From assembly GCA_900551245.1 (NCBI GenBank), contig URVC01000022.1:1-62223 (forward strand): a stretch of DNA of 62,223 bases. Direction: 5' to 3'. Positions 61,758 to 62,223 of the stretch are shown piece by piece. Position 1 is the first letter of the stretch. Each line of letters starts with the position of its first letter. Below the pieces are notes generated by a model that was not told where the DNA came from, ran no database searches, and saw only the letters and a list, made by a program, of their open reading frames with translations. This DNA is from an uncultured bacterium (GTDB taxonomy: Bacteria; Verrucomicrobiota; Lentisphaeria; Victivallales; Victivallaceae). A program made the position numbers and the translations under genes.

Positions 61758-62223
61758 ATGGTATTACCGGTGGTTACAACATTTGACGAAGCCCGGCAGG
61801 TTATTCGGGATCAAGCTGAGAAAATTGAAAAACTCAGCAACGAATTGTCTTGGTTCAGACGCCAGATGTTCGGTTCCAAAACGGAACATTATATTCCGGA
61901 GGATGACACTCCATCGCTTTTTCCTGAAGAAGAGGAGGAAGCGCCGATTGAGAAAGCACCTCAGAAGGTGTCGGAACACGAACGTAGAGTCCGGCAGCCG
62001 AATGCTCTTTCTGAAATTCCATCTGACCTGCCGCGCGAGGAACGCATCATTGATGTTCCGGAAGAGAAGCGGCAGGGAATGACTTTGATCGGCTACGAGG
62101 AAAGCGAACGAATCGCTTACCGCACCGGATTATATGTGATTCATTTCAAGCGAGCTAAATATGCCGATCCCTCTGATGCGTTGCGCGGTGTAGTTACGGC
62201 TCCGGCTCCGGGAGATGTTTTCG
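61758..62223 (+). CDS. tnpC: IS66 transposase TnpC (5' part)
   Basis: 155 codons from an ATG at 61758 to the window edge. A coiled-coil/leucine-zipper start (QAEKIEKLSNELSWFRRQMFGSKTEH) and the following EEEEEAPIEKAP acidic spacer are typical of the IS66 transposase N terminus; the zinc-finger and DDE domains would lie beyond the edge. It starts 40 bases after tnpB. Confidence 0.85.
   Translation, partial: MVLPVVTTFDEARQVIRDQAEKIEKLSNELSWFRRQMFGSKTEHYIPEDDTPSLFPEEEEEAPIEKAPQKVSEHERRVRQPNALSEIPSDLPREERIIDVPEEKRQGMTLIGYEESERIAYRTGLYVIHFKRAKYADPSDALRGVVTAPAPGDVF

Larger units (their letters stand above)
61001..62223 (+). mobile_element. IS66-family insertion element (left part)
   Basis: Left end placed at 61001, where GTGAGATTACC resembles the GTAAGC start of IS66 ends and the GH78-like frame ends. 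It contains tnpA-, tnpB- and the start of tnpC-like genes in the usual order. The right end and any target-site duplication lie outside the window. Confidence 0.8.

Overview
The window looks like about 62 kb of chromosome from an anaerobic, glycan-degrading Lentisphaerae bacterium (Victivallis-like). This is inferred from content only: a GC-rich background, six type IV pilin-like proteins with the class III-type N-terminal segment and a C-terminal H-X9-DG motif, dense AraC/LacI/GntR regulators, large secreted carbohydrate-active enzymes and a glycyl radical enzyme. I see no rRNA, tRNA or CRISPR array.

Most of the window is built from one repeating unit: a regulator, then a single pseudopilin gene, then one or more secreted glycan-active enzymes. 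(a) 1-3094: AraC regulator, divergent pseudopilin, GH42-like hydrolase running off the left edge. (b) 3297-8144: GntR/solute-binding fusion regulator, pseudopilin, PL8 polysaccharide lyase. (c) 8415-17992: LacI regulator, pseudopilin, 1.4-kilo-residue malectin-domain protein, LamG-like protein, NPCBM protein, cytosolic glycosidase-like protein. (d) 18265-23422: LacI regulator, pseudopilin, GH123/DUF4091-type hydrolase. (e) 24968-37033: GntR regulator divergent from a seven-gene operon (isomerase-oxidoreductase fusion, pseudopilin, GH5-like hydrolase, glycyl radical activase, glycyl radical enzyme, bicupin, mannose-6-phosphate isomerase). (f) 49658-55929: AraC regulator divergent from a glycosidase-like protein, pseudopilin and GH5-like hydrolase. 

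Between and after these lie simpler AraC-plus-enzyme pairs without a pseudopilin (GH127 at 37.2 kb, DUF6259 protein at 43 kb, sialidase-like protein at 45 kb), a multi-pass membrane protein with a GspG-like tail (47.5 kb), a GH106 rhamnosidase (56.3 kb), a dicarboxylate/amino-acid:cation symporter (23.5 kb) with a broken partial copy at 18.0 kb, and an AT-rich methyltransferase island (40-42 kb). An IS66-family element at the right edge has cut a GH78-like gene, and what may be another element's terminus cuts the GH42-like gene at the left edge.

The enzymes suggest attack on glycosaminoglycans or similar uronides (PL8), rhamnose-containing pectic glycans (GH106, GH78), arabinofuranosides (GH127) and perhaps sialylated or amino-sugar glycans (sialidase-like, GH123-like). 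No SusC/SusD pair or sugar ABC permease is present. The two least ordinary observations are the regulator-pseudopilin-enzyme unit, whose pseudopilins all lack the usual glycine before the cleavage site, and the glycyl radical enzyme operon, whose enzyme lacks the Cys-x-Glu motif of known dehydratases.
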